A stretch of DNA of 64,000 nucleotides from Streptomyces spinoverrucosus (GTDB lineage: Bacteria > Actinomycetota > Actinomycetes > Streptomycetales > Streptomycetaceae), in contig NZ_JADPZX010000001.1 in NCBI RefSeq assembly GCF_015712165.1, forward strand, positions 4,848,001-4,912,000. Reading direction: 5' to 3'. A program made the position numbers and the translations under genes. Below are positions 1-9,563 of this stretch, piece by piece. Positions within the stretch are counted from its first letter, which is position 1; each line of letters starts with the position of its first letter. The notes beneath the pieces are model-generated. The model worked only from the letters and a program-made list of their open reading frames with translations, was not told the origin of the DNA and did no database searches.

Positions 1-3000
1 TCCGTCACGGCCGCGAACTGCGGTGCCATCGCCCCGTACCGCGCCAGGTGCTGACGCAGTTTCACCCTGGCCGCCGTGTTGCCGCGCTCGGCGGAGACGA
101 GGGCCGCGATCGCCGGCTCCCACACCATGCCCCACACCGCTGCCGCCGACGCGGCCGCACCGGCCTCCCCGCGCGCCTTGCGCACCAGCTCCGCCAGCGC
201 CTCCCGCACCCGGCCGCCGTCGGGCCCCAGCCGGTCGAGCAGCCGCCCCAGGTCCACCCCGGGAACCTGCGCCACGCGCGCGTACAGCGCGTCCGGATCG
301 GCGGGCAGCTGCGCTCGCGCCCCGAACTCCCGCAGATCGCCCGCGACCGCGTCCAGAGCGCGGGCGGTGCGGCCGCCGCCGGTGAGGACGCCCAGCAGCG
401 CCCCGGCGAGATGGTGGGCGACCGCGCCGGAGCCGTCCCGCGCGTGGGAGTGCAGGTAGCTGCCGAAGTTGGCGTGGCTGATGGCGATGGTCGCGGGGAC
501 GCCCGCGCGATAGGCGTACCGCAGGCAGTCCCGCCCACGGGCGAGCGCCACCTCGCCGCGCCCGCGCGCGTCCGCCACGTTGGCGAGCGCGCCGAACACC
601 TCGCCCATGTGCAGATCGTCGGCGGCGGCCTCGAAGACCTCCCGGCACTCCTCCAGCAGCGCCAGCGCCTCCTCGGTACGGCCGAGCCGCAGCAGCGGCA
701 TGTACGCCGGCATGCGGGCCTGCGCGAGTTCGGCGGGCGGCGCGCCACGGCCCGCCATGGACGCGCACAGCTCGGCGTTGTGCTCCAGCGCCCGCCGCCA
801 CTCCTCGGCGTCCACGGCGGCCCGCTGGGCGGTGTCGCACAGCTCCTCCCGGACCTCCCACCACAGCACGCCCTCCGTGCCGGCTCCCTCTCGGGGCAGC
901 TCGCGCATCCGCCGCAGCAGTACTGCGGCCTCGGCCACCACCTGGCCGGACTCGCCCCGTTCGACCAGTACGTGCAGCCGGTGCACCTCGCCCAGCAGCC
1001 GCGTCCACACACCGAGGTCGGACTCGCGCGCGTGCGCGATCTCCGCGTCGGCGAACGCGAGTGCCTCGTCCAGCCGCCCGGTGCGCAGACACAGCCCCGC
1101 CAGCGAACCGGCGGCCACGGCGGCCGCCGTGTGGTCGCCGCGCTCCAGCGCCTCCGCGAGCGCCGTCCGGGCCTGCCGTTCGGCCGCCGCCGGGTCGGCC
1201 GCCCACAGCACCTCGGCCAGCGCGCCGCGCGGCGGCGGGACGCCGGTGCCGGAGGCGGCGAGGGCGGCGAGCTGCCGCAGCACGGGCAGCACCCGGGCCC
1301 TGGTCGCGCGGCTGCCGTCCCGGCGCAGTACGGCCTGCAACAGCGCCTCGGCGCCCTGCCACATCCGCAGCCGGATCAGATAGGGAGCCGCCGACAGGCC
1401 CGCGCGCGCGAGGACCGGCCCGGCGAGATGGGCGCCCTCCGCGTCGGTGCCCTCCCGGGCCCACGCCATCTCGAAGACCCGCACCCAGTACCCGGACATC
1501 CGCGTGTCCACCAGCTGCCGGAACGTCTCCCCGGCCCGCGCCCGCCCCTCGGCGGCGACGGCGGCCTGGATGTCGTACGACTCCCGCGGCCCGCGCGGCG
1601 ACGGTGCGGGCCGCCGGGTGAGCAGCCCGCAGGTCACGAGGGTGTCGAGGAGCGGGTCGAGGGGCTGGTCGGGGTGGCCGAGGCCGGCGCGCAGTTCGGG
1701 CCAGTTGTGGTCGAGGGCCGGGCGGGTGCGGTCGGGCTCCTCCAGGCAGCACAGGACGTGGAACAGGTCGCGCGGGGCGCGGCCCAGGGAGTCGGCGATG
1801 CCGTCCGCCCAGACCCGCAGCACGCGCGCGTAGTCACCGTCTCGCGCCGCCGCCCGGTCGGCCGTGAAGAAGCCCTCGGGTGCCCCGCCGGCCTCCGCCC
1901 AGGCCTGCCCTGCGGATCCCAGCAGCGCGGTGAGCCGCGCCGGGTCGGCGGCCTGGCCGTCGGCGAGTTCGAGCAGCTTGGGGTGGCCCCGGGTGACGTC
2001 CAGCAGGCCGGTGAGACAGCGGCGGGCGGCGGCCGGCGTCATGCCGGGCACGCGGCCGTCGGCCAGGCGGGCGAGGTGGGGGAGTTCCCGGACGAGGAGC
2101 AGGGCCTCGTCCGGGTTCAGCAGGTCGACCGGTTCCGTCGGGATCCGTGGGCCCGGCCCTGGCGGGCGTACCCGGCCGGTGAGGATCAGCCGTCCGGGTC
2201 CGGCATGCGCCGACAGGGCGGCGAGCAGGGCGCCCCAACGCTCGTCGCGCCACGTGCCGTCCGGGGTGAGGAGCCCGTCGAGGTGGTCCACGACGAGGAG
2301 GATCCGCCGCCGCTCCAGGCAGCGGGTGACGGCGGCCGTGAACTGTCCGTGGTCGTCGAGCAGGGCCGGCAGCCCCGGTACCACCGCCTCCAACGCCACC
2401 GCGAACTCGGCGAGGACCGCCCGCGCATCCGTCTCCGCCCGCTCCGGCGCCTTGAACCAGAGGACCTCGTCGAAGGCATGCGCATGCGTGGCCACCAGCT
2501 CCCGCGCACAGGCCGTCTTCCCCACGCCGGGCATGCCTTGCAGCAGTACGCCACACAGGCCGCTGCGCGAGGCGAGGGCGGCGCCGGTCCGTGCCATGAG
2601 GGGGACGCGGCCCACGAAATGGTCGGGGAGGGGCGGCAGTTCGGGTCGATCGATCCGGGGCGTACGCCGAGGCGGCGCCGCCATCCTCAGCCCGACGGCC
2701 CGTGCCCCGAACAGCGCCGGTGTCCCCGCCTCCAGCGCCGAGTCGCCCTCCGCGAGCACCCCGCCGAGCGCCTGCGGCAGCGGTAGGCCCTCGATGATCA
2801 GCCGCCGGTACAGCCCCTCGGCCAGCGCGATCGCGAACCGGTCCGCCACGGGGTACCGCATCGCCAGCACCGCACACCCGAGCCGCTCGACCAGTTCCCC
2901 GGCCAGCGCGCCCACCACGTCCGAGCGAGCCCCCTCGTCCACCGGGACCCCGGCCGTCGGGACCCCCAGCGCCCGCCGCTGCTCCCGTACGGTCAACGCC

Positions 3001-3788
3001 CCCGACCAGCACGCCGACACCGTCACCAGCGACACCCCGCGCGCCACGCCCAGCAGTGCCCCCAGCTCCTCGGCCGGGATCCGGTCCGTCCCACCGGCCT
3101 CGGTCTCCAGCAGCAGCTCACCGGGCGCCCCGTGCCCGGACACATGGACGACGTCCCACCCCTCGGCCAGCACCTCCCGCAGCCGCTCCCGCGTCACCCC
3201 GTACTGCAGCGTCCGCACCTCGACGTCCCGCCCGGCACCGGCGAACAGCCGGGTCAGCGCCAGTCGCTCCCGTCGCAGGTTCAGCGCCCGGCTCCCCGCC
3301 GGCTGGCTGAACAACGCCAGCACCCGCACCGGCCGCTCCCCGCCCACGGGTTCGGGTGGCTCGTACGAGTCCCCGACCTGCATCACCAGGTGCACACCCC
3401 GCTGAGCGAGGGGCCGCCCGTCGACGTGGGCGAGTTCCAGCGGTACGTACAGCAGCCGCCGCGCCCCGGGCACCTGCGGCGGCACCACGACCCGTACGAC
3501 CACCGGGGCGGCCGACCGCAGCACATCGGCGACGGGCCCGAGGACCTCCGCGCCGATCCACGCCCCCACCTCCCGCACGATCTCCCGCTCCCGCTCCACC
3601 CGCTGATCGGGCGCGGCATGCCGCCGCACGTAGTCCGGGATGTCGAGGAAGGCCTCGTACGGTGCGCAGTCGGGGTCGAGCCGCACCTCGTGCCGGGCCA
3701 GTACGCGGCCGCCGTCCGGCTCGGTCAGCTCCCACCGCCAGCGGTTCAGGCCCGCGAAGTCGTGTACCTCAAGGCGCAGTTCCGCCAC
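1..3788 (-). CDS. CHAT-protease / STAND NTPase / TPR protein (3' end beyond window)
   Basis: At least 1262 residues are visible and the C-terminus lies outside the window. An N-terminal region is followed by a caspase-like CHAT domain: VHVSGHG gives the catalytic His at about residue 219 and VSACWSG the Cys at about 260. A STAND/NB-ARC ATPase follows, with Walker A GMPGVGKT at 418-425, a Walker-B-like LLVVDHLDG near 498 and an ILTGR sensor. From about residue 700 the protein is alpha-helical with TPR-like repeats (LGRTEEALALLEECREVFEAA). The family consists of signal-responsive proteases in which TPRs sense and ATP-driven oligomerisation activates. The GTG start at 3788 follows GAGGGG and lies 17 bp after the stop of the upstream TPR gene, so the two form an operon. 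The target is unknown. Domain assignment is firm; a role in defence or cell death is inference. Confidence 0.85.
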   Translation of the reverse strand, partial: MAELRLEVHDFAGLNRWRWELTEPDGGRVLARHEVRLDPDCAPYEAFLDIPDYVRRHAAPDQRVEREREIVREVGAWIGAEVLGPVADVLRSAAPVVVRVVVPPQVPGARRLLYVPLELAHVDGRPLAQRGVHLVMQVGDSYEPPEPVGGERPVRVLALFSQPAGSRALNLRRERLALTRLFAGAGRDVEVRTLQYGVTRERLREVLAEGWDVVHVSGHGAPGELLLETEAGGTDRIPAEELGALLGVARGVSLVTVSACWSGALTVREQRRALGVPTAGVPVDEGARSDVVGALAGELVERLGCAVLAMRYPVADRFAIALAEGLYRRLIIEGLPLPQALGGVLAEGDSALEAGTPALFGARAVGLRMAAPPRRTPRIDRPELPPLPDHFVGRVPLMARTGAALASRSGLCGVLLQGMPGVGKTACARELVATHAHAFDEVLWFKAPERAETDARAVLAEFAVALEAVVPGLPALLDDHGQFTAAVTRCLERRRILLVVDHLDGLLTPDGTWRDERWGALLAALSAHAGPGRLILTGRVRPPGPGPRIPTEPVDLLNPDEALLLVRELPHLARLADGRVPGMTPAAARRCLTGLLDVTRGHPKLLELADGQAADPARLTALLGSAGQAWAEAGGAPEGFFTADRAAARDGDYARVLRVWADGIADSLGRAPRDLFHVLCCLEEPDRTRPALDHNWPELRAGLGHPDQPLDPLLDTLVTCGLLTRRPAPSPRGPRESYDIQAAVAAEGRARAGETFRQLVDTRMSGYWVRVFEMAWAREGTDAEGAHLAGPVLARAGLSAAPYLIRLRMWQGAEALLQAVLRRDGSRATRARVLPVLRQLAALAASGTGVPPPRGALAEVLWAADPAAAERQARTALAEALERGDHTAAAVAAGSLAGLCLRTGRLDEALAFADAEIAHARESDLGVWTRLLGEVHRLHVLVERGESGQVVAEAAVLLRRMRELPREGAGTEGVLWWEVREELCDTAQRAAVDAEEWRRALEHNAELCASMAGRGAPPAELAQARMPAYMPLLRLGRTEEALALLEECREVFEAAADDLHMGEVFGALANVADARGRGEVALARGRDCLRYAYRAGVPATIAISHANFGSYLHSHARDGSGAVAHHLAGALLGVLTGGGRTARALDAVAGDLREFGARAQLPADPDALYARVAQVPGVDLGRLLDRLGPDGGRVREALAELVRKARGEAGAAASAAAVWGMVWEPAIAALVSAERGNTAARVKLRQHLARYGAMAPQFAAVT

Positions 3789-3805
3789 CTGTGGCCCCTC
3801 GCGGC

Positions 3806-4630
3806 TCAGATGCCGAGCGTTCTGCGCAGGTGGCGGATCCGTTCGGCCGCCCCCTGGACGGAGCCGTAGGCGGGGTGGGTGCGGGGCAACTCGCGCAGGG
3901 CCCGCTCGTACAGGGCCTGCGCCTCGGCGGCGTGAGAGATCTGCCCGCTCTGCACGAGGCCGAGCAGTGCCCCGCCGAGGTTGACCAGCCGCACCGCATG
4001 CATCGGATCGTGGTCCGGGGTGTGGTCGAGGGCGGCGCGGGCATGGCGTACGGCCTCCTCCAGCGCGGCCGGGTCGGGGAACTTCTGCGCCCGGCGGAGC
4101 AGCGCGTTGGCGAGGTTGGACTCCTGCCCGGGGTGTTCGGGGTGGTCGGGCGGCAGGAGGTCGAGGCAGCCGCGGTAGAGGGCGATGGCCTCGTCGATGT
4201 CCTGTTGCCGTCCGCCCCGGTCGAAGGCCTCCTGGAGCGAGGTGGCCAGCGACGACATGTGCCGGCTCAGCTCGGGGTCGCCGGGCGGTGAGGCGTCGAC
4301 GGCCTGACGCCCGTACGCCACCGACCGGTCCAGCAGCCGTACGTCCCGCTCCCGCTCCCAGCGCAGCCGGTACAGCATGCACAGCGCGGACAGGCTGGAG
4401 GCGTGGTGCGGATCGTCGGGCGGGTAGTGGTCCTTGGCCTGTTCCGCCGCCTGGATCGCCCGGCGGAGCAGGCCGGGGTCGCCGGTCCGCCCGTAGGTCA
4501 GCCGCAGTTCGTCGGCGGTGCCCAGCGGATCGTCGTCGCCGGGCTGCGTTCCCCTGGACTTGCCGAACCATCTGGCCACTCGCGCCCCCAACGCCGACTG
4601 CCGTCTCCGGATGGTAAGCCCAAACGGCAA
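3806..4630 (-). CDS. TPR-repeat protein, operon partner of the CHAT-STAND gene
   Basis: A soluble protein of about 274 residues made almost entirely of TPR-like helical pairs, for example ADELRLTYGRTGDPGLLRRA, DEAIALYRGCLDLLPPDHPEH and LEEAVRHARAALDHTPDHDP. No catalytic motif is seen. It lies 17 bp upstream of the CHAT-STAND gene in the same direction. It is therefore probably a partner, regulator or substrate adaptor of that protease. The start is uncertain: TTG at 4630 has no clear ribosome site, whereas an in-frame GTG about 17 codons later is preceded by GGGGGCG. The function is inferred from context only. Confidence 0.75.
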   Translation of the reverse strand: MPFGLTIRRRQSALGARVARWFGKSRGTQPGDDDPLGTADELRLTYGRTGDPGLLRRAIQAAEQAKDHYPPDDPHHASSLSALCMLYRLRWERERDVRLLDRSVAYGRQAVDASPPGDPELSRHMSSLATSLQEAFDRGGRQQDIDEAIALYRGCLDLLPPDHPEHPGQESNLANALLRRAQKFPDPAALEEAVRHARAALDHTPDHDPMHAVRLVNLGGALLGLVQSGQISHAAEAQALYERALRELPRTHPAYGSVQGAAERIRHLRRTLGI

Positions 4631-4652
4631 GTGAGTAACAGGAGTTGACTGC

Positions 4653-6242
4653 TCACCCCTTGCTGACCGCCGTCAGGATCTCCGGCAGCCGCTGAGCCGT
4701 GCGCGGCGCCGCCAGCCGCAGCCCCAGGTAGCTGAGCGCGGCGCCGTACGCCGTGCCCGCCGGCAGCAGCAGCCGGCTCCACGTGTCCCCGTCGGCGCTG
4801 GTGTGGACGAGGATGGTCAGGACGATGACCGGCGTGCACAGCAGGGCCGCGGCCACCATCCCGCCGAAGATCGCGATCCAGGCGAGCCCGACCTGGCCGG
4901 GCGCCACGTTCTTGTAGCCCTCCTGCGGGATGGAGTACGGAAAGCGCGCCGAGGTCCAGGCCCCGGTGGCCAGCATCGCGCCGAGCAGCGCGAACGACAG
5001 CCCCAGCACCTCGGGCAGCCTGGGCCAGTCGCCGAGCATCGCCGTGGTCAGGACGGTGACGAGCGTGGCGTACGGCAGGGTGATCACCAGCAGGGCCAGC
5101 GCACGCGCGCGGAGTTCGACGTACGCGTCCCGGGTGGAGGAGATGGTCATGGCGACCATCCAGAACGCGGACGTGTCCTGCCCGAACTGGTTGTACATCT
5201 GGATGCCGAGCATGCCCGCGGCGAAGCACGCGAAGTAGATCGACCCGGTGCCCTGCAGCGCGTTGAACACCGGCACGATCAGCCCGATGGCCAGCGAGGT
5301 CACCCAGGCCGCCTTGGTCTTCGGGTCGCGCCACACATACCGCAGGCTGCGCTCCATCACTGTCCCGGTCCGCCCGCCGGGCAGCAGCCGGGCCGTCGCG
5401 GTCGACGACCGGTCGCGTACGGCCGTGTCGGTCATCGCCTGGACCGTCGAACCGTCCGGCGAGGTCATCAGCCGGTTCAGATGCCGCGCCCACACCGCGA
5501 CCAGCGCCGCCAGCGCCAGGGCGGTCAGCGCGAGTTGGGCGACCGCGATGCCGTACGACCCCCGGCTCGCCGCGTCCACCGCCCCGAGCGCCGACGCGGG
5601 CGGCACCCAGCGCAGCACGTCGGCCGCCGGTTCGAGCTGCCCCAGCCCGGCCGAACCGAGCCGCTGCGCCCCGAAGTTGACCACCTGCGCGCCGACCGCG
5701 ATGACGAGCCCGCTGAGCACCGCCAGATCGCGTCCCTTGCGGCTGGTCAGCAGCCGGACGTTGGCGGCGGCGACGGCCCGCGCGAGGGCCACGCAGACCA
5801 GCAGCGCCAGGACGACGGCGACGACCGAGACGACGTACGCCGCCGCCCCGTGCGCCACCGCGATCACCGAGCCGGCGAGCATGCACACCGTGAACAGCGG
5901 CCCGATACCCACCAGGGAGGCCGCGAGCAGCGCCCGCACCAGCGGCCGGGGCCGCAGCGGCAGCATCACCAGCCGGGTCGGGTCGAGCGTCTCGTCGCCG
6001 CCGGGGAAGAACAGCGGCATCACCGCCCAGCCCAGCGCCAGCACGGCCACCAGCAGCACGATCACGGCGTCGGCGTGCGCGTTGCCGCGCAGCAGGATCA
6101 GGCCGAGCAGTTGCAGCGCGGCGAACAGCAGGGTGACGACCGCGGACGCGATGTAGGCGGCGCGCCGCCCGGCGGACTGCCGCAGACCGTTGCGCAGCAG
6201 CGACAGTTTCAGCTGTACGAGGGTCGTGGTGGTGCTCGTCAT
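4653..6242 (-). CDS. ABC-2 type exporter, membrane subunit
   Basis: 529 residues with about a dozen hydrophobic segments and no signal peptide. It is the permease half of an ABC-2 exporter; the ATPase gene lies directly upstream and overlaps it by four bases (ATGA at 6239-6242), so the two are translationally coupled. A polar loop near the middle (DTAVRDRSSTATARLLPGG) separates two membrane blocks, followed by the motif SLRYVWRDPKTKAAW typical of large actinobacterial ABC-2 permeases. The translocated substrate cannot be predicted. Reading the whole 4653-7553 stretch as one protein would be wrong: the ATPase and permease are in different frames. Confidence 0.88.
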   Translation of the reverse strand: MTSTTTTLVQLKLSLLRNGLRQSAGRRAAYIASAVVTLLFAALQLLGLILLRGNAHADAVIVLLVAVLALGWAVMPLFFPGGDETLDPTRLVMLPLRPRPLVRALLAASLVGIGPLFTVCMLAGSVIAVAHGAAAYVVSVVAVVLALLVCVALARAVAAANVRLLTSRKGRDLAVLSGLVIAVGAQVVNFGAQRLGSAGLGQLEPAADVLRWVPPASALGAVDAASRGSYGIAVAQLALTALALAALVAVWARHLNRLMTSPDGSTVQAMTDTAVRDRSSTATARLLPGGRTGTVMERSLRYVWRDPKTKAAWVTSLAIGLIVPVFNALQGTGSIYFACFAAGMLGIQMYNQFGQDTSAFWMVAMTISSTRDAYVELRARALALLVITLPYATLVTVLTTAMLGDWPRLPEVLGLSFALLGAMLATGAWTSARFPYSIPQEGYKNVAPGQVGLAWIAIFGGMVAAALLCTPVIVLTILVHTSADGDTWSRLLLPAGTAYGAALSYLGLRLAAPRTAQRLPEILTAVSKG

Positions 6243-7030
6243 CGGGCGCCGCCGCCGAGCCAGTCCAGGTCGGAGCCGGTGTCCCGGTCGTGCGCGCCGA
6301 CGAGTTCGAGGAAGGCCTGCTGGAGCGTGGCAGCGTCGCCGCGGACGTCGGCGAGGGGGCCGTGGGCGCGGATCCGGCCGGCGGCCATGACAGCCACCCA
6401 GTCGCACAGGGACTCGACCAGTTCCATCACATGGGAGGAGAAGACGACGGTGGCGCCGGACGCCGTGTACCGCTCCAGCACCCGGCGGATGGTCTGCGCG
6501 GACACCGGGTCGACGCCCTCGAACGGCTCGTCGAGGAACAGCACCTCGGGGTTGTGCAGCAGCGCGGCGGCGAGCCCGATCTTCTTGCGCATGCCGGTCG
6601 AGTAGTCGACGACCAGCTTGTGCTGCGCACCGGCCAGATCGAGGACGTCCAGCAGCTGGGTGGCCCGCATGTCGACCTCGGCGCCGGGCAGGCCGCGCAG
6701 CCGGCCCGTGTACGCCAGCAGCTCCCGCCCCGACAGCCGCTCGAACAGCCTGAGCCCTTCCGGCAGCACCCCGATCCGGGCCTTGACCTCCACCGGATCG
6801 CGCCACACATCGTGCCCGGCGATCTCTACGGTCCCCTGATCGGGCCGCAGCAGCCCGGTCACCATCGACAGCGTGGTGGTCTTCCCGGCCCCGTTGGGCC
6901 CGACCAGCCCGACGAACCGCCCGGCGGGCAGTTCCAGATCGATCCCGGCGACGGCGATCTGCTCCCCGAACCGCTTCCAGAGCCCTTGTATGCGTACCGC
7001 GGCGGTGTCCACCCGTGCTCCCTGGTTCAT
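6239..7030 (-). CDS. ABC exporter ATP-binding subunit
   Basis: 263 residues forming a complete ABC ATPase: Walker A GPNGAGKTTT near residue 45, Q-loop region PEGLRLFERLSG, signature YSTGMRKKIGLAAA near 145, Walker B VLFLDEPFEGVDP and the H-loop FSSHVMELVE. The YSTGM signature is typical of ABC-2 exporters (drug, lantibiotic or Na+ efflux types). The ATG at 7030 lies about 10 bp downstream of CCTTAGGGTTCTCCC on the reverse strand. The gene is the first of a two-gene operon with the permease. It probably energises export across the cytoplasmic membrane. The substrate is unknown. Confidence 0.92.
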   Translation of the reverse strand: MNQGARVDTAAVRIQGLWKRFGEQIAVAGIDLELPAGRFVGLVGPNGAGKTTTLSMVTGLLRPDQGTVEIAGHDVWRDPVEVKARIGVLPEGLRLFERLSGRELLAYTGRLRGLPGAEVDMRATQLLDVLDLAGAQHKLVVDYSTGMRKKIGLAAALLHNPEVLFLDEPFEGVDPVSAQTIRRVLERYTASGATVVFSSHVMELVESLCDWVAVMAAGRIRAHGPLADVRGDAATLQQAFLELVGAHDRDTGSDLDWLGGGAR

Positions 7031-7069
7031 GGGAGAACCCTAAGGGGAGCTGTTGTGGCGGGGCCTTGG

Positions 7070-7729
7070 TCAGCGATCCCGTCCGCAGGCGTACGCGAGG
7101 GGGGAGATGAGCTCCTCGGCGTCCGGAAGCCAGCGGTTCGCGGGGGTGGGGCGGCAGGCCCACTGGACGGCGCCGCGGGAGCCGTAGCGGGTGGGGGGCG
7201 CGGCGACGTAACTGCCCTCGCCGAGGGCGACCAGGTCGAGCGACCCGAGCGACCAGCCCAGCTTGCGCACCAGGTCGGGGACCTTCACCGACGCGCCCGG
7301 CAGCACGAAGAACTGCATCCGCCGGTCCGGGGCCAACGTCACCGGCCCCAGCGTCAGCTCCATCCGCTCCATCCGGGCGAGCGCCAGAAACCCGGCGGTC
7401 TCCGGCACGGAGATCGCGTCGAACGTCCGCCCCGTCGGCAGCAGGATCGACGCGTTCGGCTGCTTCTGCCACATCCGCCGCGCGACCGTCGCACTGCCGG
7501 TCGCCTGCGTCGCCCAGTCCGGCCGTGCCGGATGCGCCCCCGGCGCACCGCACGCGGCGTCGCCGCAGGAGCAGCGCTGCACCCCGTCGGCGGCTTCCAG
7601 CCAGGTGCCGGGGAACACGTCCCAGTGGCGCTCCTCGGCGTAGCGAACAGCGGTGTCCAGCAGCGATTCCCCGCGCTGCTTCGGAATCTGTGCGGCTTCG
7701 GTGGCCGGGATCGTCTCTTCCACGCTCAA
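7070..7729 (-). CDS. Primase/polymerase N-terminal-domain protein
   Basis: About 219 residues resembling the N-terminal bifunctional primase/polymerase (Prim-Pol) domain found as a stand-alone protein in Streptomyces. Visible hallmarks are LDTAVRYAEERHWDVFPGTWLE at the start, a cysteine cluster CSCGDAACGAPGAHPA typical of the domain, and ASILLPTGRTFDAISVPE, where the usual acidic catalytic residues appear altered. No helicase domain is attached, so autonomous replication activity is doubtful. The start may be TTG at 7729, five bases after GGGAG, or GTG at 7723. It is divergent from the regulator at 7978, with 248 bp between them. Its role is unknown. Confidence 0.75.
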   Translation of the reverse strand: MSVEETIPATEAAQIPKQRGESLLDTAVRYAEERHWDVFPGTWLEAADGVQRCSCGDAACGAPGAHPARPDWATQATGSATVARRMWQKQPNASILLPTGRTFDAISVPETAGFLALARMERMELTLGPVTLAPDRRMQFFVLPGASVKVPDLVRKLGWSLGSLDLVALGEGSYVAAPPTRYGSRGAVQWACRPTPANRWLPDAEELISPLAYACGRDR

Positions 7730-7977
7730 CTCAACTCCCAGCCCAACCTGGGGTTACGGCCGGACCGCGCGCGGGGGAGGAGCATCGATTCGGCATCCGG
7801 GGCGCATGGGTGCACGTCTGGGGGCGCGCAGGAGGATCCGCGGCAGGAGCTGGGTAGCCAGGTGTGGGGGCGGCAACCGCCTTTACCCCGGCAATCTTCA
7901 GTAATCCTCGCATGACTGGCATTTCGCGCATGTTCGCGGGGCATTGATCTTCACGGCCGGAATTCAGGGGGTACGCC

Positions 7978-9363
7978 ATGGCAGCAAGGCCTCTCGTCGC
8001 GCGGCAGCCGAACGAACGGTTGCAGGCGCTCATCCAGGAAGCGGGTTGCTCGAACGCCGGGCTGGCCCGCCGGGTCAACATGTGCGGCGCCGAGCACGGT
8101 CTCGACCTGCGCTACGACAAGACGTCCGTGGCCCGATGGCTGCGCGGACAGCAGCCGCGCGGACGCGCGCCGGCGATCATCGCCGAGGCGCTCGGCCGCA
8201 AACTCGGCCGTACGGTCACGATCGACGAGATCGGCATGGCCAACGGCAAGAACCTCGCCTCGGGTGTCGGCCTCCAGTTCTCGCCGACGGTACTGGGAGC
8301 CATCGAGCAGGTCTGTGAGCTGTGGCGCAGTGACGTGGGGCGCCGGGACTTCCTGTCCGGTTCGTCCGTCGCGGCCTCCGCGCTGGTCGAGCCGAGCCGC
8401 GACTGGCTGATCTCCGCGCCCGACGCGCAGGTGGCGCGCTCGGCGGGCCCGCGGGTGGGCCAGTCGGACGTGGCGGCCGTGCGGGCGATGACACAGGCGC
8501 TGGTCGACCTGGACCACCAGTACGGCAGCGGGCATGTGCGCCCGGTCGTCGTGCACTACCTCAACAGCGTCGTCTCGGGGCTGCTGGCCGGGTCGTACCG
8601 GGAGGTCGTCGGGCGGGAACTCTTCGCGTCCGTGGCGCGGTTGACCGAACTCGCCGGGTACATGGCGGTCGACACCGGGCAGCCGGGCCTCGCCCAGCGC
8701 TACTACATCCAGGCGCTGCGGCTCGCACAGGCCGCCGGTGACCGGGGCTACGGCGGCTATGTGCTCGCCGCGTCCATGAGCCACCTGGCCGCGCAGCTCG
8801 GAAACCCCCGGGAGATCGCCCAGTTGGCGCGGGCGGCGCAGGAGGGAGCGCGGGGGCGCGTGACCCCGCGCGCGGAGGCCATGTTCCACGCGGCCGAGGC
8901 ACGCGGGCACGCCCTGATGGGCGACGCGCGCGCCGCCCAGGCGGCCTCCGGGCGCGCCGTGACCGCCATGGAGCACGCGGACGACGCCTCCGGCGACGAC
9001 CCGGCGTGGATCGCGCACTTCGACGAGGCCTACCTCGCCGACGAACTGGCCCACTGCCATCGCGACCTCGGCCAGGCCGAGGCGGCGGCGCGCTGCGCGC
9101 AGGAGTCCCTCGACGGCCACCCCGAGTCCCGCGCGCGCAGGCGGGCGATCGGCTATGTGCTGCTCGCCACAGCGCAGGTGCAGCAGCGCGAGATCGAACA
9201 GGCCTGTCACACGGGACTGAAGGCGGTGGAGCTCCTGGAGACCCTCCGCTCCAACCGGGGCGCCGAGTATCTGGACGACTTCCAGCAGCGGCTGGAGCCG
9301 TTCCAGGAGGAGTCCGTGGTAAGGGAGTTCGGGGCACGGCTGGACCTCCAGGCGGCCGCGTGA
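7978..9363 (+). CDS. Helix-turn-helix/TPR regulatory protein
   Basis: 461 residues. The first 95 residues read as an atypical helix-turn-helix (NERLQALIQEAGCSNAGLAR, then DKTSVARWLRGQQPRGRAPA). The rest is helical with TPR-like repeats, for example GQPGLAQRYYIQALRLAQAA and GNPREIAQLARAAQEGARGR. This architecture is common in Streptomyces regulators of development and secondary metabolism such as the NsdA/NsdB type. I cannot assign it to either from sequence or neighbours. The ATG is preceded by CAGGGGGTACGCC, a good ribosome site. The DNA target is not evident. Confidence 0.82.
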   Translation: MAARPLVARQPNERLQALIQEAGCSNAGLARRVNMCGAEHGLDLRYDKTSVARWLRGQQPRGRAPAIIAEALGRKLGRTVTIDEIGMANGKNLASGVGLQFSPTVLGAIEQVCELWRSDVGRRDFLSGSSVAASALVEPSRDWLISAPDAQVARSAGPRVGQSDVAAVRAMTQALVDLDHQYGSGHVRPVVVHYLNSVVSGLLAGSYREVVGRELFASVARLTELAGYMAVDTGQPGLAQRYYIQALRLAQAAGDRGYGGYVLAASMSHLAAQLGNPREIAQLARAAQEGARGRVTPRAEAMFHAAEARGHALMGDARAAQAASGRAVTAMEHADDASGDDPAWIAHFDEAYLADELAHCHRDLGQAEAAARCAQESLDGHPESRARRRAIGYVLLATAQVQQREIEQACHTGLKAVELLETLRSNRGAEYLDDFQQRLEPFQEESVVREFGARLDLQAAA

Positions 9364-9563
9364 AAAGTGCCTCGCGCGTGCGTGAACGTGCGGGAAACGA
9401 GGGCCGGGGGAGCAGGAGGTGACATAAACAGCGTGCCGCGGGCCGGTTTTGTTACAGCGGTCACAGGGCAGGAGGTCAGGTCCTGTGCTGCGTGGCAACC
9501 GGCTCGGGGGACCCGGTAGCGTGAGCCGACGATTCCGATGGTCCCCCATTCGTAGGAGTCCCG

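Noticed and set aside
48..2786. Very long open frame on the plus strand
   Set aside because: It is antisense to the CHAT-STAND-TPR gene. Its composition is Arg/Gly/Pro-rich without motifs, while the minus strand shows clear domains.
4653..7553. One 966-codon minus-strand frame spanning the ABC exporter
   Set aside because: Its N-terminal part is out of frame with the real ATPase. The ATPase and permease are two overlapping genes in different frames.
7978..9363. Assignment as nsdA
   Set aside because: The domain layout is similar, but the neighbours expected from memory (amtB-glnK-glnD) are absent, so no symbol is given.
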